From positions 1 to 21,555 of the forward strand of contig CAZUYD010000030.1 in the NCBI GenBank assembly GCA_964624825.1: DNA of 21,555 nt. The letters are read 5' to 3'. Origin of the DNA: Enorma sp964624825. Lineage in GTDB: Bacteria; Actinomycetota; Coriobacteriia; Coriobacteriales; Coriobacteriaceae. Under the pieces are notes generated by a model. The model saw only the letters and a program-made list of their open reading frames with translations. It searched no databases and was not told where the DNA came from. Made by a program: the position numbers and the translations under genes. Of the stretch, positions 14,061-20,993 are shown in pieces (position 1 is the stretch's first letter; every line of letters begins with the position of its first letter).

Positions 14061-14094
14061 TATCGCGTGTGAATGAAAAGGAGATGCATCTTAC

Positions 14095-14763
14095 ATGAAG
14101 ATTGCACTTATCCAGGAGTTTTCTCAGGCTCCCAAGAACGACATCATCTTGGATCAGCTCAAGAAGGTTGTCGAGCCCATGGGACACACCGTCTACAACA
14201 CCGGTATGCATCAGGTTGATAACCCCAACGATCTTCCCGAGGATTATACCGAGGATAACCCTCGCCTTACCTATCTGCACATCGGCATCCAGGCTGCATT
14301 GCTGCTGAACTCCAAGGCTGTCGACTTCGTGGTCACCGGCTGCGGAACCGGCCAAGGTGCGCTTATGAGCTGCAACATGTACCCCGGCGTTGTGTGCGGG
14401 TACTGCATTGAGCCCACCGATGCGTACCTTTTCCTGCAGATTAACGACGGCAACGCGCTGTCCATCCCGTATGCCAAGGGTTTCGGCTGGGGTGCCGAGC
14501 TCAATCTCGAGAGCATTTTCACCCGCGCCTTCGGTTCGCCCAAGGGCATGGGCTATCCGGCGTATCGCAAGGAGACGCAGAACAAGAACGCGCGTCTGCT
14601 CGACGAGGTGAAGGGGCTCGTCGCCAAGCCGCTCCCCGAGATCATCCGCGCGCTTGACCCCGAGATGGTCAAGTGCGCCCTCAGCCCGGCGTTCTTGGAT
14701 TGCTTCTATTCCAACTGCCAGGACAAGGAGCTTGAGAGCCTCGTGCGCGAGTTCGCCGCATAA
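14095..14763 (+). CDS. RpiB/LacA/LacB-family isomerase, DhuI-like
   Basis: The 222-residue protein belongs to the RpiB/LacAB sugar isomerase family but is longer than RpiB (about 150). It has T-G-C-G-T-G-Q-G at 81-88, the family's catalytic cysteine loop, then V-V-C-G-Y-C near 98, N-D-G-N-A-L-S near 117 and K-G-F-G-W-G-A-E-L near 128. This layout, with a C-terminal extension, matches streptococcal DhuI, which isomerises 4-deoxy-5-keto-uronate (DHU) released from unsaturated glucuronides. The neighbouring SDR is of the DhuD type, the partner of DhuI, which strengthens this reading. AAAGGAG precedes the ATG. The alternative is an isomerase for another PTS-delivered sugar acid. The assignment rests on remembered family features. 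Confidence 0.8.
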   Translation: MKIALIQEFSQAPKNDIILDQLKKVVEPMGHTVYNTGMHQVDNPNDLPEDYTEDNPRLTYLHIGIQAALLLNSKAVDFVVTGCGTGQGALMSCNMYPGVVCGYCIEPTDAYLFLQINDGNALSIPYAKGFGWGAELNLESIFTRAFGSPKGMGYPAYRKETQNKNARLLDEVKGLVAKPLPEIIRALDPEMVKCALSPAFLDCFYSNCQDKELESLVREFAA

Positions 14764-14953
14764 CGTCTCGCGAGCTTTTGTGGGAACGAAGGCGCTCCCG
14801 CATCGCGAAGCGCGTTCTGTTTTGGCAATGAATATGGGAAGGTGTTCGGGGTTTTGTCTCGCGCGTCGAGAGAGCCGTACGCAGGACTGCAATATGGCAC
14901 AGACGGCGGGACAAAGCATCCCGGCACCTTTGCCCATCTGAGATGAGGGCGTT

Positions 14954-16117
14954 ATGGCCGAGTTCACGACGCAATCTTTACCCAGCTACACCGTAGGGGT
15001 CGATGCATACGATGCGACCCCTGAGGTCGTCGGCGCAGCGAATGCCGTGGTGATCGGTGGCCGCCATGCGATGACGGCCGGGCTTGGGCGTCTCGCCCAT
15101 GCGCTCGAGGGCTCGGACGTGCGCATCGTGGATTCGCTCTGGTATGGCGGCGAGGCAACGTATGCGCAGGTGGAGCGATTGGTCGCGGAGCCCTCCGTGC
15201 AGGAGTGCGATTGCATCTTCGCCATGGGCGGCGGCAAGGCCGTCGATACCTGCAAGATAGTCGCGCATCGTTTGGGCAAACCGCTCTACACGTATCCGAC
15301 CATTGCTTCGAACTGCTCTCCGGTCTCGTGCATCTCGATCATGTATAACGATGACGGCAGCTTTCTCGAGATCGTGCAGCTTCACGTGCCGCCCGCGCAT
15401 TGCTTCATCGATACCCAGGTGATCGCGGAGGCGCCCGAGGTCTACCTCTGGGCGGGCATCGGTGACACGCTTGCCAAGTTCTATGAGGTAACATTCAGCA
15501 TGCGCAACGATGAGCCGCCTCATGCGCCGCAGCTTGGACGTGCCGTCGCAGCCATGTGCAACGAGCCCCTCATCGCGCACGCGGCCGATGCGTATCGCGA
15601 TTGCTGCGCAGGTCAGGTGAGCGAGGCGCTCGAGCAGACGGCGCTCAACGTCATCGTGAGCACGGGCATCGTGTCGGGTCTCGTGGGCGTCGACTACAAC
15701 AGCGCGCTTGCCCATGCGCTCTTCTACGGGCTCACCACCATTCCATCGGTGGAGCGCGAGCACCTGCATGGCGAGGTGGTATCGTATGGCCTGCTCGTGC
15801 AGCTCGCGATGGACGGCATGGATGATGAGCTTGCGCGGCTGCTCGCCCTGTACCACCTGCTCGGCCTGCCCACGTGTCTGGCCGATCTGGGGTTGTCGAT
15901 CGAAGACGACCTGTCCGGCGTGCTCGCGGTGGCCGAGACCAACCAGGAGCTGAGGCACGTGCCCTACCCGGTTACGCGCGAGCGCATCTGGGACGGCATC
16001 GTGCGGTTGGAGGAGTGTTCAGCGCCCTGCAGTGCATCCGTCGCCGCGCCTGCGCTCCGGGAGCCCGCCGACGATCAAGATCGTGTCTCGTCCGTTTCGA
16101 CCGGGCGTGAGGCATAG
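14954..16117 (+). CDS. GldA-type iron-containing alcohol dehydrogenase
   Basis: The 387-residue protein is an NAD-linked polyol dehydrogenase of the glycerol dehydrogenase group. The G-G-G-K-A-V-D motif at 92-98 binds the cofactor, and T-I-A-S-N-C-S-P lies at 116-123. The metal ligands are D171 (G-D-T-L-A-K), H254 (L-A-H-A-L-F-Y-G) and H272 (E-H-L-H-G-E), the same spacing as GldA. The C-terminal 30 residues are a variable, probably disordered tail. A GAGGG site lies close to the ATG. A 190-base gap, unusually long for this operon, separates it from the DhuI-like gene and shows only weak hairpins. In this context it may reduce a keto or aldehyde product of the aldolase, or oxidise a polyol; the substrate is not known. 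Confidence 0.87.
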   Translation: MAEFTTQSLPSYTVGVDAYDATPEVVGAANAVVIGGRHAMTAGLGRLAHALEGSDVRIVDSLWYGGEATYAQVERLVAEPSVQECDCIFAMGGGKAVDTCKIVAHRLGKPLYTYPTIASNCSPVSCISIMYNDDGSFLEIVQLHVPPAHCFIDTQVIAEAPEVYLWAGIGDTLAKFYEVTFSMRNDEPPHAPQLGRAVAAMCNEPLIAHAADAYRDCCAGQVSEALEQTALNVIVSTGIVSGLVGVDYNSALAHALFYGLTTIPSVEREHLHGEVVSYGLLVQLAMDGMDDELARLLALYHLLGLPTCLADLGLSIEDDLSGVLAVAETNQELRHVPYPVTRERIWDGIVRLEECSAPCSASVAAPALREPADDQDRVSSVSTGREA

Positions 16118-16129
16118 AAGGAGACGACC

Positions 16130-16330
16130 ATGCAGATATCCGAGTACATCCAGATCGCGTGCGCCATCGTAGGCATCGGGCTCATCGCGTGGGTGCGCGT
16201 GTCGTTTCAGAAGCGCCTGCAGCAGGACCCGTTCGTAAACGCATACTCCAAGGTCGAGAATGTGGTGCGCATCGTGGCGTTCGCCATCATCGCGTTTGGG
16301 CTCGTGCTCGTGTTTTTCCCTTTCGGCTGA
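16130..16330 (+). CDS. 66-residue two-helix membrane protein, unknown function
   Basis: The peptide has two hydrophobic stretches (about 8-22, I-A-C-A-I-V-G-I-G-L-I-A-W, and about 47-64, I-V-A-F-A-I-I-A-F-G-L-V-L-V-F-F-P-F). They are joined by a charged loop with F-Q-K-R-L-Q-Q-D-P-F-V-N, so it is probably a small inner-membrane hairpin protein. AAGGAGACGACC precedes the ATG, 12 bases after the dehydrogenase stop, so it is firmly within the series and likely translated. No family is recognised. Possible roles are an accessory of the PTS permease or a membrane anchor for an enzyme, but nothing in the sequence decides. Confidence 0.75.
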   Translation: MQISEYIQIACAIVGIGLIAWVRVSFQKRLQQDPFVNAYSKVENVVRIVAFAIIAFGLVLVFFPFG

Positions 16331-16394
16331 TGAGTGCGAAACGAGATGGATGGGGTCGCGCCCCTTCCATCCCGTTCAGATGAGAGGAGCTAGC

Positions 16395-17429
16395 ATGGCA
16401 TATATCGATTTCGACGAGACGAGGCCCCTCGATATTGTGCTGCTCGGCCGCGTCGCCATCGATTTCAATCCGGCTTATTCTGATGCCGTTAAGGAGGAGT
16501 TCAAGCCCCTCAAGGATGTGCATTACTTCGAGAAGTACGTGGGCGGGTCGCCGGCAAACATCGCGGTGGGCGTGACGCGCCATGGCCTCAAGGCGGGGTT
16601 CATCGCCAAGGTATCCAATGATCAGTTCGGCGACTTCGTGACCGAGTACTTCGATCGCGAGGGTATCGATACGAGTCATATCACCCGATGCACCGATGGC
16701 AAGAAGCTCGGCCTCACCTTTACCGAGATGCTGAGCCCCTCCGAATCGCACATCCTCATGTATCGCAATGCCATTGCCGACCTGCAGCTTTCGGTCGATG
16801 ATATCGATGCTAACTACATCGCCCGCGCCAAGGTGCTTCTCATCTCGGGCACGGCGCTTGCCGAGAGCCCCAGCCGCGAGGCCGCGCTCAAGGCTGCCAT
16901 GCTGGCACGGCAGGCGGGGACGCCTGTCATCTTCGATATCGATTACCGTCCCTACAACTGGAAGAACGAGGACGAGATTTCGATCTACTATTCCGCGATG
17001 GCGGGTCAGGCGACGATCATCATGGGTTCGCGCGAGGAGTTCGACCTCACCGAGCGCCTCATCAAGCTGGGCATGACCGACGAGCAGAGCGCTGCCTATT
17101 GGCAGGCGAAGGGCGCCAAGATCGTGGTCATCAAGCACGGCATGCAGGGATCGACCGCCTATTGCGACGATGGCGAGAAGTTTTCCATCAAGCCGTTTCC
17201 GGTTACCGCGCGCAAGGGCTTCGGCGGCGGTGACGGCTATGCCTCGGGTTTCATTTACGGCCTTTTCCAGGGATGGGATATCCAGCGTTGCTTGGAGTTT
17301 GGCTCGGCCGAGGCATCGATGATGGTGCGCGCCAACAACTGTTCCGACGCGTTGCCCGGTCCTGCCGAGGTCGAGGCGTTCATCGCCGAGGAGAAGGCCG
17401 AGTTCGGGGAGATGGTGGCGCGCGCATGA
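16395..17429 (+). CDS. iolC: PfkB-family kinase, IolC-like (5-dehydro-2-deoxygluconokinase)
   Basis: This 344-residue ribokinase-family protein opens with L-G-R-V-A-I-D-F-N-P near 17-26 and G-G-S-P-A-N-I-A at 50-57. It continues with G-L-T-F-T-E-M-L-S-P near 106-115, M-Y-R-N near 122, I-S-G-T-A-L-A near 150 and D-I-D-Y-R-P-Y near 181, all hallmarks of IolC. The catalytic base is D280 in G-G-G-D (usually G-A-G-D). IolC phosphorylates 5-dehydro-2-deoxygluconate in myo-inositol catabolism, yet no inositol dehydrogenase or other iol gene is seen here. AGAGGAG precedes the ATG at 16395. Together with the class II aldolase it could form a kinase-aldolase pair splitting a keto-deoxy acid. A 2-keto-3-deoxygluconate kinase role is an alternative given the UxaA/UxaB neighbours. 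Confidence 0.85.
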   Translation: MAYIDFDETRPLDIVLLGRVAIDFNPAYSDAVKEEFKPLKDVHYFEKYVGGSPANIAVGVTRHGLKAGFIAKVSNDQFGDFVTEYFDREGIDTSHITRCTDGKKLGLTFTEMLSPSESHILMYRNAIADLQLSVDDIDANYIARAKVLLISGTALAESPSREAALKAAMLARQAGTPVIFDIDYRPYNWKNEDEISIYYSAMAGQATIIMGSREEFDLTERLIKLGMTDEQSAAYWQAKGAKIVVIKHGMQGSTAYCDDGEKFSIKPFPVTARKGFGGGDGYASGFIYGLFQGWDIQRCLEFGSAEASMMVRANNCSDALPGPAEVEAFIAEEKAEFGEMVARA

Positions 17430-17632
17430 GGACGCTTCTGGCGATGGGTGCAACGGGCGGGCGCGCCGATGGGACGCGCACGGCCTTGCGGTTTGCCGTG
17501 CGCCTCGCAGATGTGTCGATGATGGTCACCTTCGCGTTATTTTGGTACGTTCATCAATGTGGCGAACCGCCTGTCTGCGCATTCGTTTCAGACGGCGGCA
17601 TTCGGTTCGAGTCCGTTTTTTGCAGCGGATGA
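17426..17632 (+). CDS. possible 68-residue protein coupled to the IolC-like gene
   Basis: An ATG overlaps the kinase stop codon by four bases (ATGA), a common coupling arrangement, and opens a 68-codon frame ending at 17632. The product contains a weakly hydrophobic stretch (M-M-V-T-F-A-L-F-W-Y-V). The frame runs through two hairpins, including a terminator-like structure at 17563-17621, and the downstream half is not codon-biased like its neighbours. It is therefore probably not a true gene, but it cannot be dismissed. Confidence 0.2.
   Translation: MRTLLAMGATGGRADGTRTALRFAVRLADVSMMVTFALFWYVHQCGEPPVCAFVSDGGIRFESVFCSG
17476..17503 (+). other. 9-bp stem-loop after the IolC-like gene
   Basis: GCGCACGGC (17476-17484) and GCCGTGCGC (17495-17503) pair perfectly around a ten-base loop, 46 bases after the kinase stop. 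No T-tract follows. It may protect the 3' end of the upstream message. Confidence 0.45.
17563..17621 (+). terminator. terminator-like hairpin with T-tract before the 205-residue gene
   Basis: CGAACCG (17563-17569) pairs with CGGTTCG (17603-17609), and GTCTG (17573-17577) with CAGAC (17589-17593). Six T residues follow at 17616-17621 after a six-base spacer. The spacer makes it imperfect, but it lies in a 215-base gap between genes and probably reduces read-through. Confidence 0.5.
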
Positions 17633-17644
17633 GGGGAGGGAGCG

Positions 17645-18262
17645 ATGGAGTCCATCGTCATGGCCGTCGTCGTCGTGTTCCTGCTAATCATGGGCTTCAA
17701 AGCCTATCAGGGGTACGGCGGCTACCGGGGCTCGCTTTACCAACAGCTTTTCTCGAGTTATCCGGAGTACTTCTGGCGTCTTACGTTCAAGGAGGACCTT
17801 TCGGTCTCAAGCTATCTGAGTGATCGGCTGGGCGCGCATCGCATCACCTACAATGCCTATTTCGATGGGCAGGGCAGGCAGGTTGCTACGTTTGCCACGG
17901 TGTTCTCGACGCGCGGCCATGCGACGATCTGCATGGTTCCCACGGCGGGCACGATCAGCGGCAAGGACACCGGCACGTGGTTTGCGGAATGCGACGGCAG
18001 GCGCCTGGCGATACCCTCGCCGATCACGTACATAAAGCGTCAGAAGCGTTTCTTCGATAGCTTCATGAAGGGCGCTCCGGTCGAATACATCATCGCCTCT
18101 GGACCCTCGACAGACATGCAGGGCGTGCACTGTTCGTACACCGTGCTCTCCATGTCCGCCGTCGTTGATCATCTTGCTGCCAAGCCCGAGGGCGCGGTGA
18201 GCGAGCAGGATATGCTGGCGGCATTCGAATCGTTTAAGGAGATCGCTCAGCATGCGAAGTAA
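17645..18262 (+). CDS. membrane-anchored protein of unknown function (205 residues)
   Basis: The N-terminus is a single transmembrane segment or uncleaved signal anchor (I-V-M-A-V-V-V-V-F-L-L-I-M-G-F at 4-18), followed by a soluble domain of about 180 residues rich in aromatic and small residues. Landmarks are F-W-R-L-T-F-K near 43, Y-F-D-G-Q-G-R near 72, C-M-V-P-T-A-G-T near 96 and S-G-P-S-T-D-M-Q-G-V-H-C near 152. I recognise no family. GAGGGGAGGGAGCG precedes the ATG. Its 3' end overlaps the start of the aldo-keto reductase gene by 11 bases, so the two are translationally linked. The position suggests a role tied to sugar-acid uptake or processing at the membrane; that is only a guess. Confidence 0.75.
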   Translation: MESIVMAVVVVFLLIMGFKAYQGYGGYRGSLYQQLFSSYPEYFWRLTFKEDLSVSSYLSDRLGAHRITYNAYFDGQGRQVATFATVFSTRGHATICMVPTAGTISGKDTGTWFAECDGRRLAIPSPITYIKRQKRFFDSFMKGAPVEYIIASGPSTDMQGVHCSYTVLSMSAVVDHLAAKPEGAVSEQDMLAAFESFKEIAQHAK

Positions 18263-19208
18263 GACCGTGCATCCGGTTATAAGCCCTGCCGGCCGTACCT
18301 TGCCCCCGGTAGCGCTTGCCGGCAAATGCGATCGATATGTGCTCGCGAACGGGGTCGAGATCCCCTGCCTGGGGTTCGGGACATATATGATCCCTAACAA
18401 CGAGGCAGGCGCTGCTGCCGTGCGCGCCGCGCTCGACCTGGGCTTCCGTCATATCGATGGTGCCGCGAACTACAACAACGAGGACATGGTGGGACGCGTG
18501 CTCGCCGAGAGCGGCGTTCCGCGCAACGAGGTCTTTCTCACGAGCAAGCTCAAGAACACGGAGCAGGGCTATGAGAAGACCATGGCTGCGTTCGAAAAGA
18601 CGCTGAACGATCTGGGGACGGATTACCTCGACCTGTACCTCATCCACTGGCCGAAGGTGGCGGGTACCGAAGATCGCTGGGAAGAAATCATCGCCGACAC
18701 CTGGCGCGCGTTCGAGGAGCTTTATCGGGCGGGTCGCGTGCGCGCCATCGGCGTGTCGAACTTCTTGGTGCACCATCTCGAGACCATCATGAAGCACGCT
18801 GCGATCGCTCCGATGGTCGATCAGATCGAGCTCAATCCTAGCTATCAGCAGCGCGAGACGGTTCGTTGGTGCGAGGAGCACGGCGTGCAGCTGGAGGCAT
18901 GGGCGCCGCTGGGGCGCGGGCGGCTTATGCGCGACGAGCACGTGCTCGCCATGGCGGAGCGCCTGGGTAAGGATGCTGGGCAGATCTGCGTGCGCTGGGC
19001 GCTGCAGAAGGGCTTCGTGACCATGCCGAAGTCCACCAAGATGGCGCGCATCAAGTTGAACAGCGAGGTCTTTGACTTCGAGCTTTCGGCCGAGGACATG
19101 GCTGCGCTCGATAGCTATGATGCCGACGATAGCTATACGTTTCACCCCGACCGCTTGGCTGAATGGGCGGAGCGCATCGCACAAGCTTATCGCGAGAGCG
19201 GGGTGTAG
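18252..19208 (+). CDS. aldo-keto reductase (2,5-diketogluconate reductase-like)
   Basis: The 318-residue protein is an AKR superfamily (beta/alpha)8 barrel using NADPH. It shows N-G-V-E-I-P near 33 and G-F-G-T-Y near 41. The catalytic tetrad is D69, Y74, K99 and H132 (I-D-G-A-A-N-Y-N-N-E, L-T-S-K-L, L-I-H-W-P-K). G-V-S-N-F lies near 170 and M-P-K-S-T-K near 257. The D-G-A-A-N-Y motif replaces the usual D-T-A. The first 28 residues extend beyond typical AKRs, but the ATG at 18252 has AAGGAG upstream inside the previous gene and is the only good start. The group includes 2,5-diketo-D-gluconate and methylglyoxal reductases. In this operon, reduction of a keto sugar acid or an aldolase-derived aldehyde is most likely. 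Confidence 0.87.
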   Translation: MRSKTVHPVISPAGRTLPPVALAGKCDRYVLANGVEIPCLGFGTYMIPNNEAGAAAVRAALDLGFRHIDGAANYNNEDMVGRVLAESGVPRNEVFLTSKLKNTEQGYEKTMAAFEKTLNDLGTDYLDLYLIHWPKVAGTEDRWEEIIADTWRAFEELYRAGRVRAIGVSNFLVHHLETIMKHAAIAPMVDQIELNPSYQQRETVRWCEEHGVQLEAWAPLGRGRLMRDEHVLAMAERLGKDAGQICVRWALQKGFVTMPKSTKMARIKLNSEVFDFELSAEDMAALDSYDADDSYTFHPDRLAEWAERIAQAYRESGV

Positions 19209-19212
19209 CGGG

Positions 19213-19329
19213 ATGATCTGCGGTATCGGCAGCGGGACGAAGCCGCCCGCCGAGCGCATAGAGACCCTGCACGCGTTCGATGTCGCCCGCAACCGCGCCC
19301 TTTTCAGCTTCAGCGTTGAGCATATTTAG
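19213..19329 (+). CDS. short open frame after the AKR gene
   Basis: A 38-codon frame starts at ATG 19213, four bases after the AKR stop codon, and ends in TAG at 19327-19329. Its third codon positions are mostly G or C, like genuine genes here. The site before it (GTGTAGCGGG) is weak. The minus strand of the same stretch is also open, so chance cannot be excluded. No family is recognised. The rest of the 222-base gap to uxaB shows no clear promoter. Confidence 0.2.
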   Translation: MICGIGSGTKPPAERIETLHAFDVARNRALFSFSVEHI

Positions 19330-19430
19330 TCCGCATAGGTTTTGCAGGCGGTGCCAGCGTCGTTCGAGGGCTGCCCGAGCGGCGAGCGAACAGACCGACC
19401 TGCGGAAACAACGCATCGAGAGGAGAGCAC

Positions 19431-20936
19431 ATGGAGGCTCTGAGTTATCAGACACTTGAAAAGATCGGCTATACCGGCTACCTCGTACCGAAGAATGCTC
19501 CCGAGAAGGTCTTGCAGTTCGGCGAGGGCAATTTCCTGCGCGCGTTCGTTGACCGCTTCTTCGACCTCGCCAACGAGCGCACCGGTTGGAACGGCAAGGT
19601 CGTCATGGTGCAGCCCATCGACGGCGCCTACGGCTTTGCCGACGGAATCAACGCCCAGGACTGCCTCTATACCGTGTACCTGCGCGGTCGCGTGAACGGC
19701 GAGAAGGTTGACGAGGCGCGCGTCATCTCGTCCTGCAGCCGCTGCATCAACCCCTACCGCCCCGATGACTATGCGGCCATGATGCAGGTTGCCTGCTCCG
19801 ACGACCTCGAGATCATCGTTTCCAACACCACGGAGGCGGGCATCGCCTACGATCCCAGCTGCCAGCCTACCGACGAGCCGCCGGCAAGCTTCCCGGCTAA
19901 ACTCGCCCAAGTGCTGCATGCGCGCTGGTTGGCGGGCAAGCCGGGCGTGATCGTGCTTTCGTGCGAGCTCATTGACAACAACGGTGCGGAGCTCTTGCGC
20001 ATCGTGAAGCAGCATGTGGCCGATTGGGGCTGGGAGCCGGAGTTCACGGGCTGGATCGAGGATGACTGCACCTTCTGCACCACGCTTGTGGACACCATCG
20101 TGCCCGGCCGCGTGCGCGACCCCGAGGAGGTCGCCGCCATGGAGGCTGCGCGCGGCTATGCCGATCCCTTCGCCGACGTGCGCGAGCCGTTCCAGATGTG
20201 GGGCATCCAGGGCGACGCCGCGCTTGAGGAGGCATTGCCGTTCAAGGCCGCCGGGCTCGAGCCCGACCTTTTCGTGACGCCGGACGTGACGCCGTACAAG
20301 AAGCGCAAGGTGCGCATCCTGAACGGCGCGCACACGGGGTTCGTGCCCGGCGCGTGGCTCGCGGGTTTTGACATCGTGCGCGACTGCATGCACGATGACG
20401 TGATCCGCGGGTTCATGACCCGCATGCTCGAGCAGGAGGTCATCCCTACGCTTTCCGCCGAACTCGACGGGGACGACCTGCGTGCATTTGCCGCGTCGGT
20501 CGAGGATCGGTTCGACAATCCCTTCATCGACCACCAGCTGCTCTCCATCTGCTTGAACTCCACCTCCAAGTGGCGCGCGCGCGACCTGCCAACGATGCTC
20601 GATTACATCGCGACGACAGGCACGCTTCCCCGTTGCCTCGCTACGAGCCTTGCGGCGCTCATCGCGTTTTTCAGCACCGGATTCGAGGGGCGCGACGCCG
20701 ACGGCCTGCACTTGCGCCGTCCGGATGGCACCGCGTATACCGCGCAGGACGATGACTGGGTGCTCGACTTCTATGCCGAGCGCGCGGATGCAGGCGATCT
20801 GCAGCTGGTGCACGATGTGCTCGGTTGCGAGCAGATGTGGGGGCAAAGCCTGCTCGAGATTAACGGACTCGAGGCCGCGGTCGCTGCGGCGCTTACGACC
20901 ATTCGCACGGATGGCGTCAAGGCCGCGTTCGCGTGA
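19431..20936 (+). CDS. uxaB: tagaturonate reductase (altronate oxidoreductase)
   Basis: The 501-residue protein is a mannitol-dehydrogenase-family (polyol-specific long-chain) oxidoreductase of the UxaB type, which interconverts D-tagaturonate and D-altronate with NAD(H) in galacturonate catabolism. L-Q-F-G-E-G-N-F-L-R-A-F at 28-39 is the N-terminal cofactor-binding signature. The catalytic K-x4-N-x2-H motif is K293...N298...H301 in K-V-R-I-L-N-G-A-H. S-N-T-T-E-A-G-I near 131 and L-I-A-F-F-S-T-G-F near 405 also match the family. GAGAGGAG precedes the ATG. The next gene encodes UxaA, the following step, which supports UxaB rather than fructuronate reductase UxuB. Length agrees with UxaB (about 480-500). 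Confidence 0.9.
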   Translation: MEALSYQTLEKIGYTGYLVPKNAPEKVLQFGEGNFLRAFVDRFFDLANERTGWNGKVVMVQPIDGAYGFADGINAQDCLYTVYLRGRVNGEKVDEARVISSCSRCINPYRPDDYAAMMQVACSDDLEIIVSNTTEAGIAYDPSCQPTDEPPASFPAKLAQVLHARWLAGKPGVIVLSCELIDNNGAELLRIVKQHVADWGWEPEFTGWIEDDCTFCTTLVDTIVPGRVRDPEEVAAMEAARGYADPFADVREPFQMWGIQGDAALEEALPFKAAGLEPDLFVTPDVTPYKKRKVRILNGAHTGFVPGAWLAGFDIVRDCMHDDVIRGFMTRMLEQEVIPTLSAELDGDDLRAFAASVEDRFDNPFIDHQLLSICLNSTSKWRARDLPTMLDYIATTGTLPRCLATSLAALIAFFSTGFEGRDADGLHLRRPDGTAYTAQDDDWVLDFYAERADAGDLQLVHDVLGCEQMWGQSLLEINGLEAAVAAALTTIRTDGVKAAFA

Positions 20937-20993
20937 CGGCGACGGTCGCAGCAGATTTCGACCAGCACGAACAGCGATACTAAAGGAGGTGCT

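Noticed and set aside
13354..14967. 537-codon open frame on the minus strand opposite the aldolase and DhuI-like genes
   Set aside because: Antisense shadow of two recognised genes, with biased composition and no family features.
16260..16394. Upstream extension of the IolC-like gene
   Set aside because: It overlaps the membrane peptide gene in another frame; the ATG at 16395 has a good ribosome site and matches the family N-terminus.
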